Below are positions 5,600-7,280 of a DNA stretch of 7,280 nt, one piece after another. Positions within the stretch are counted from its first letter, which is position 1, and every line of letters begins with the position of its first letter. The DNA comes from Flemingiibacterium sp045579105 (GTDB lineage Bacteria; Bacillota; Clostridia; Oscillospirales; CAG-272), in assembly GCA_045579105.1 (NCBI GenBank), contig JAZNLM010000039.1, forward strand, positions 1 through 7,280, in the 5' to 3' direction. The notes under the pieces are model-generated. The model made no database searches and had not been told where the DNA came from. It saw only the letters and a list, made by a program, of their open reading frames with translations. A program made the position numbers and the translations under genes.

Positions 5600-6808
5600 T
5601 TAGTTTCCTTTCAAGATGCGGCTTGCCGCATTTATAAGCTCATTTTTATCGTTATTTATTTCTTCGCGGATAACCGCTTCAAGAAGCGTGTCAAGCACAT
5701 ATCCGAGCGTTTTCGGCTCGTGTCCGAGCGCTATCAGCTCGCGCCCGTCAATATTAAGCTGTGAGATACTAAAGCATTCGCCGCCGTCAACTATTTCGTC
5801 AAGCCACGCAAACGCTTCGCGCACTTCTTCGCCAAGCACGCGTTTCAACTTTAGCACCGAGCGTGCGATGTCAGCGCCGACGTGGCGGCAAAGCCGTTTT
5901 ACGGACGGTTTACCTTCTATCAAGGCATTCTTGTTTGCAAGTATATCTTTAGTCGCTTTCGTTGTCCTATTATCAAATCGAAACCGCGCAAAAAATTCGC
6001 ATACACCGCCGTCTGCCGCATCCGCGAGCAGTGACGCTATGGCAAGAGGCAAATCTGTTCCGTCAAGCCGCGATATACGCTGTGAGGCTCGTATCAATTT
6101 GTCCGCATCAAGCATCGAAAAAACGCACATAAGCACGTCCGTATAGTCGCGTAAAATGCTCTGCGCATTTTTACCGAGAAGAAGCTTTGAAAGCTCAACT
6201 GTTATGCGCTCTTTTGCGATATTTTCAAGTGTTGGTGCAAGTTCTTGTGCCGCGTTTGCTGTGTCTTCGTCTATGGCAAAACCAAGCTGGGATGCAAATC
6301 GCAGCGCGCGCATAATGCGAAGCGCATCCTCGGAAAAGCGTTCACGCGCCTTACCAACACAGCGTATCACTCCCGCTTCAATGTCGCTCATTCCCCCATA
6401 CACGTCAACAAGTCCGCGTGCCGGCGAATACGCAATGGCGTTCACCGTAAAATCGCGCCGTGACAAATCAGCGGCAATATCGTCAGTAAACTCTACACTG
6501 TCGGGGTGGCGGCTGTCCGAATACTCGCCGTCTATTCGATAAGTCGTAACCTCTACGGGTGTCCCCTCGCAAACAACGGTAACCGTACCGTGCGTGATAC
6601 CCGTTGGTATAGCGTGAAATCCCTCTCTTTCAGAGAAGATTTCCATTATCGTATTCGGGTGCGCGGACGTGGTAACGTCCCAGTCGTTTGGTTCTCTGCA
6701 AAGCAGTGCGTCACGTACACATCCGCCGACAACGTATGCCTCGTACCCGTTTTGTGTGAGCGCGCCGATGACCGCGCGTGCAAATTTAGGTATTTTTATA
6801 CCAGTCAT
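5600..6808 (-). CDS. cca: CCA tRNA nucleotidyltransferase (class II, bacterial type)
   Basis: The enzyme adds or repairs the 3' CCA end of tRNAs from CTP and ATP without a nucleic acid template. The 402-residue product shows the expected motifs: GGCVRDALL (28-36) of the nucleotidyltransferase fold; the metal-binding DWD (42-44) in NDWDVTTSA; RRDFTVNAIAY (117-127); and the neck-domain motif SEDALRIMRALRF (159-171), whose ED..R pattern serves base selection. The C-terminal half (about 180-402) is helical and binds the tRNA body. Its length is normal for enzymes without a C-terminal HD phosphatase domain, and no HD motif is seen. The ATG start has GAGGTGAGG close upstream and opens directly into the fold. 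It is the first gene of the cca-thiI operon and is divergent from rnpB. Whether it adds all three bases or only the terminal A cannot be told by eye. Full CCA addition is the default if no second enzyme exists. Confidence 0.95.
   Translation of the reverse strand: MTGIKIPKFARAVIGALTQNGYEAYVVGGCVRDALLCREPNDWDVTTSAHPNTIMEIFSEREGFHAIPTGITHGTVTVVCEGTPVEVTTYRIDGEYSDSRHPDSVEFTDDIAADLSRRDFTVNAIAYSPARGLVDVYGGMSDIEAGVIRCVGKARERFSEDALRIMRALRFASQLGFAIDEDTANAAQELAPTLENIAKERITVELSKLLLGKNAQSILRDYTDVLMCVFSMLDADKLIRASQRISRLDGTDLPLAIASLLADAADGGVCEFFARFRFDNRTTKATKDILANKNALIEGKPSVKRLCRHVGADIARSVLKLKRVLGEEVREAFAWLDEIVDGGECFSISQLNIDGRELIALGHEPKTLGYVLDTLLEAVIREEINNDKNELINAASRILKGN
5604..5611 (-). promoter_or_regulatory. 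Ribosome binding site of thiI inside the end of cca
   Basis: AAAGGAAA on the minus strand lies within the last codons and stop of cca. Its AGGA core is 9 nt from the thiI ATG. This position is typical of translational coupling. Confidence 0.75.
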
Positions 6809-6813
6809 ACGAG

Positions 6814-6822
6814 CCTCACCTC
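6814..6822 (-). promoter_or_regulatory. Ribosome binding site of cca
   Basis: GAGGTGAGG on the minus strand lies 5 nt from the ATG at 6808. Its better anti-16S part, GAGGTG, is 8 nt away. Confidence 0.75.
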
Positions 6823-6834
6823 ACAAACGCAGAA

Positions 6835-6853
6835 TACAATACATTATATTGTA
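6835..6853. repeat. Inverted repeat over the -10 box of the cca promoter
   Basis: TACAATA (6835-6841) and TATTGTA (6847-6853) are exact reverse complements separated by 5 bp. They cover the -10 box and the predicted start of the cca transcript. The form suits a repressor operator, but AT-rich promoter sequence can also produce it by chance, and no regulator is indicated. Confidence 0.4.
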
Positions 6854-6870
6854 CCACACAGAAGCGTCAA
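6843..6870 (-). promoter_or_regulatory. Sigma-A type promoter of the cca-thiI operon
   Basis: On the minus strand TTGACG (6870-6865) is followed after 16 nt by a perfect TATAAT (6848-6843). Transcription should start near 6836, leaving a short leader of about 28 nt that carries the cca ribosome binding site. Confidence 0.85.
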
Positions 6871-6920
6871 CTTCAATAGGCTAAGTGTAAATATTTTGAA
6901 GTTCCCCGTTTTGCCCGTAC

Positions 6921-6949
6921 TTGACAAAAATAATACCGCGTGGTATAAT
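6921..6949 (+). promoter_or_regulatory. Consensus promoter of rnpB
   Basis: TTGACA (6921-6926), 17 nt, then TATAAT (6944-6949) is a perfect sigma-A promoter, as expected for a highly expressed stable RNA. The predicted start is near 6956-6957, just before the conserved RNA begins. Its -35 lies 50 bp from the -35 of the divergent cca promoter. Confidence 0.95.
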
Positions 6950-6956
6950 ATTGGCG

Positions 6957-7280
6957 CGACCTTGCCGGACGATCGCGCGGTATGTTGCCGAAAGGTATTA
7001 CCGTGAGGAAAGTCCGGGCTTCACAGGGCAGGATAACGGATAACGTCCGCCGAGGGGAACCTCCGGGATAGTGCAACAGAGAGATACCGCATCAGACGGT
7101 GTACGGCTTTGCCGGATATCCGCTGATGTAAGGGTGGAAAGGCGAGGTAAGAGCTCACCCGGTCCCATGGCAACATGGGAGCGCTGTAAACCCTATCCGA
7201 AGCAACACCGTTTGCGGGATCCGGGCAATCGCCCGGCTGCCGGCCCGGCAGATCCCGCGGGTGGCAGGCCATTGGCCGAG
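6957..7280 (+). ncRNA. rnpB: RNase P RNA, catalytic subunit (partial, 3' end outside window)
   Basis: RNase P RNA is the ribozyme that removes 5' leaders from precursor tRNAs together with the small protein RnpA. Its conserved blocks occur in the right order. They are GAGGAAAGTCCGGGCT (7005-7020), which holds the 5' strand of helix P4; CAGGGCAGGATAACGGATAA from 7024; GTGCAACAGAGAG (7071-7083); GTAAGGGTGGAAAGGCGAGG (7128-7147) followed by TAAGAGCTCACC; and GTAAACCC (7186-7193) with AAGCAA nearby. Hairpins with GAAA (6990-6993), GGAA and GCAA loops fit P3 and peripheral stems. The GGGT at 7259-7262 is probably the L15 loop that pairs with the tRNA CCA end. The 3' strand of P4, expected around ACAGAACCCGGCTTA, and the end of P1 are not reached, so some tens of nucleotides are missing. 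The layout looks like the ancestral type A. The 5' end is estimated from the promoter and may be off by a few bases. Confidence 0.97.

Noticed and set aside
7021..7272. Minus-strand open frame across rnpB
   Set aside because: The region is fully accounted for by conserved RNase P RNA blocks. GC-rich structured RNA genes often give such spurious frames.
1..7280. CRISPR array, insertion sequence, phage genes, tRNA or rRNA genes
   Set aside because: No spaced repeats, transposase-like frames, terminal inverted repeats or tRNA/rRNA signatures were seen. All space is taken by housekeeping genes and short leaders.

Overview
The window reads as an ordinary chromosomal segment of a Gram-positive, Clostridia-like bacterium (Firmicutes). 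The evidence is a full-length RNase Y, a ThiI that lacks the rhodanese domain, a tandem glycine riboswitch with a Firmicutes-style sequence, strong AGGAGG-type ribosome binding sites and textbook sigma-A promoters. The genus cannot be fixed from this window. There is no sign of phage, insertion sequence, CRISPR array or recent transfer.

Layout from left to right. Bases 1-441 hold the C-terminal half of a LysR-type regulator on the + strand, followed by a terminator. A second hairpin at 479-519 ends a convergent minus-strand unit. That unit is an AGCS-family sodium:alanine/glycine symporter (569-2098) with a leader of about 300 nt that carries a tandem glycine riboswitch (2237-2390), a candidate switching region and an intrinsic terminator (2144-2171). 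A TTGCAA-N17-TATAAT promoter (2405-2433) precedes the leader. Next on the minus strand is a stand-alone RNase Y gene (2606-4153) with its own terminator, its own promoter and a leader containing a stable hairpin. Then comes a minus-strand cca-thiI operon (4418-6808), with its terminator at 4353-4382 and its promoter at 6843-6870. Finally, rnpB, the RNase P RNA, starts near 6957 on the + strand, divergent from cca, and runs off the right edge.

The right half is a cluster for tRNA maturation. RNase P RNA cuts the 5' leader and contacts the 3' CCA, Cca builds or repairs that CCA, and ThiI thiolates U8. RNase Y, the main mRNA decay endonuclease of these bacteria, lies next to it. The left half is an amino-acid uptake unit that senses glycine through RNA. 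Almost everything here belongs to known families. The least explained elements are the RNase Y leader hairpin, the switching region of the glycine riboswitch, and some short palindromes and repeats near the promoters.
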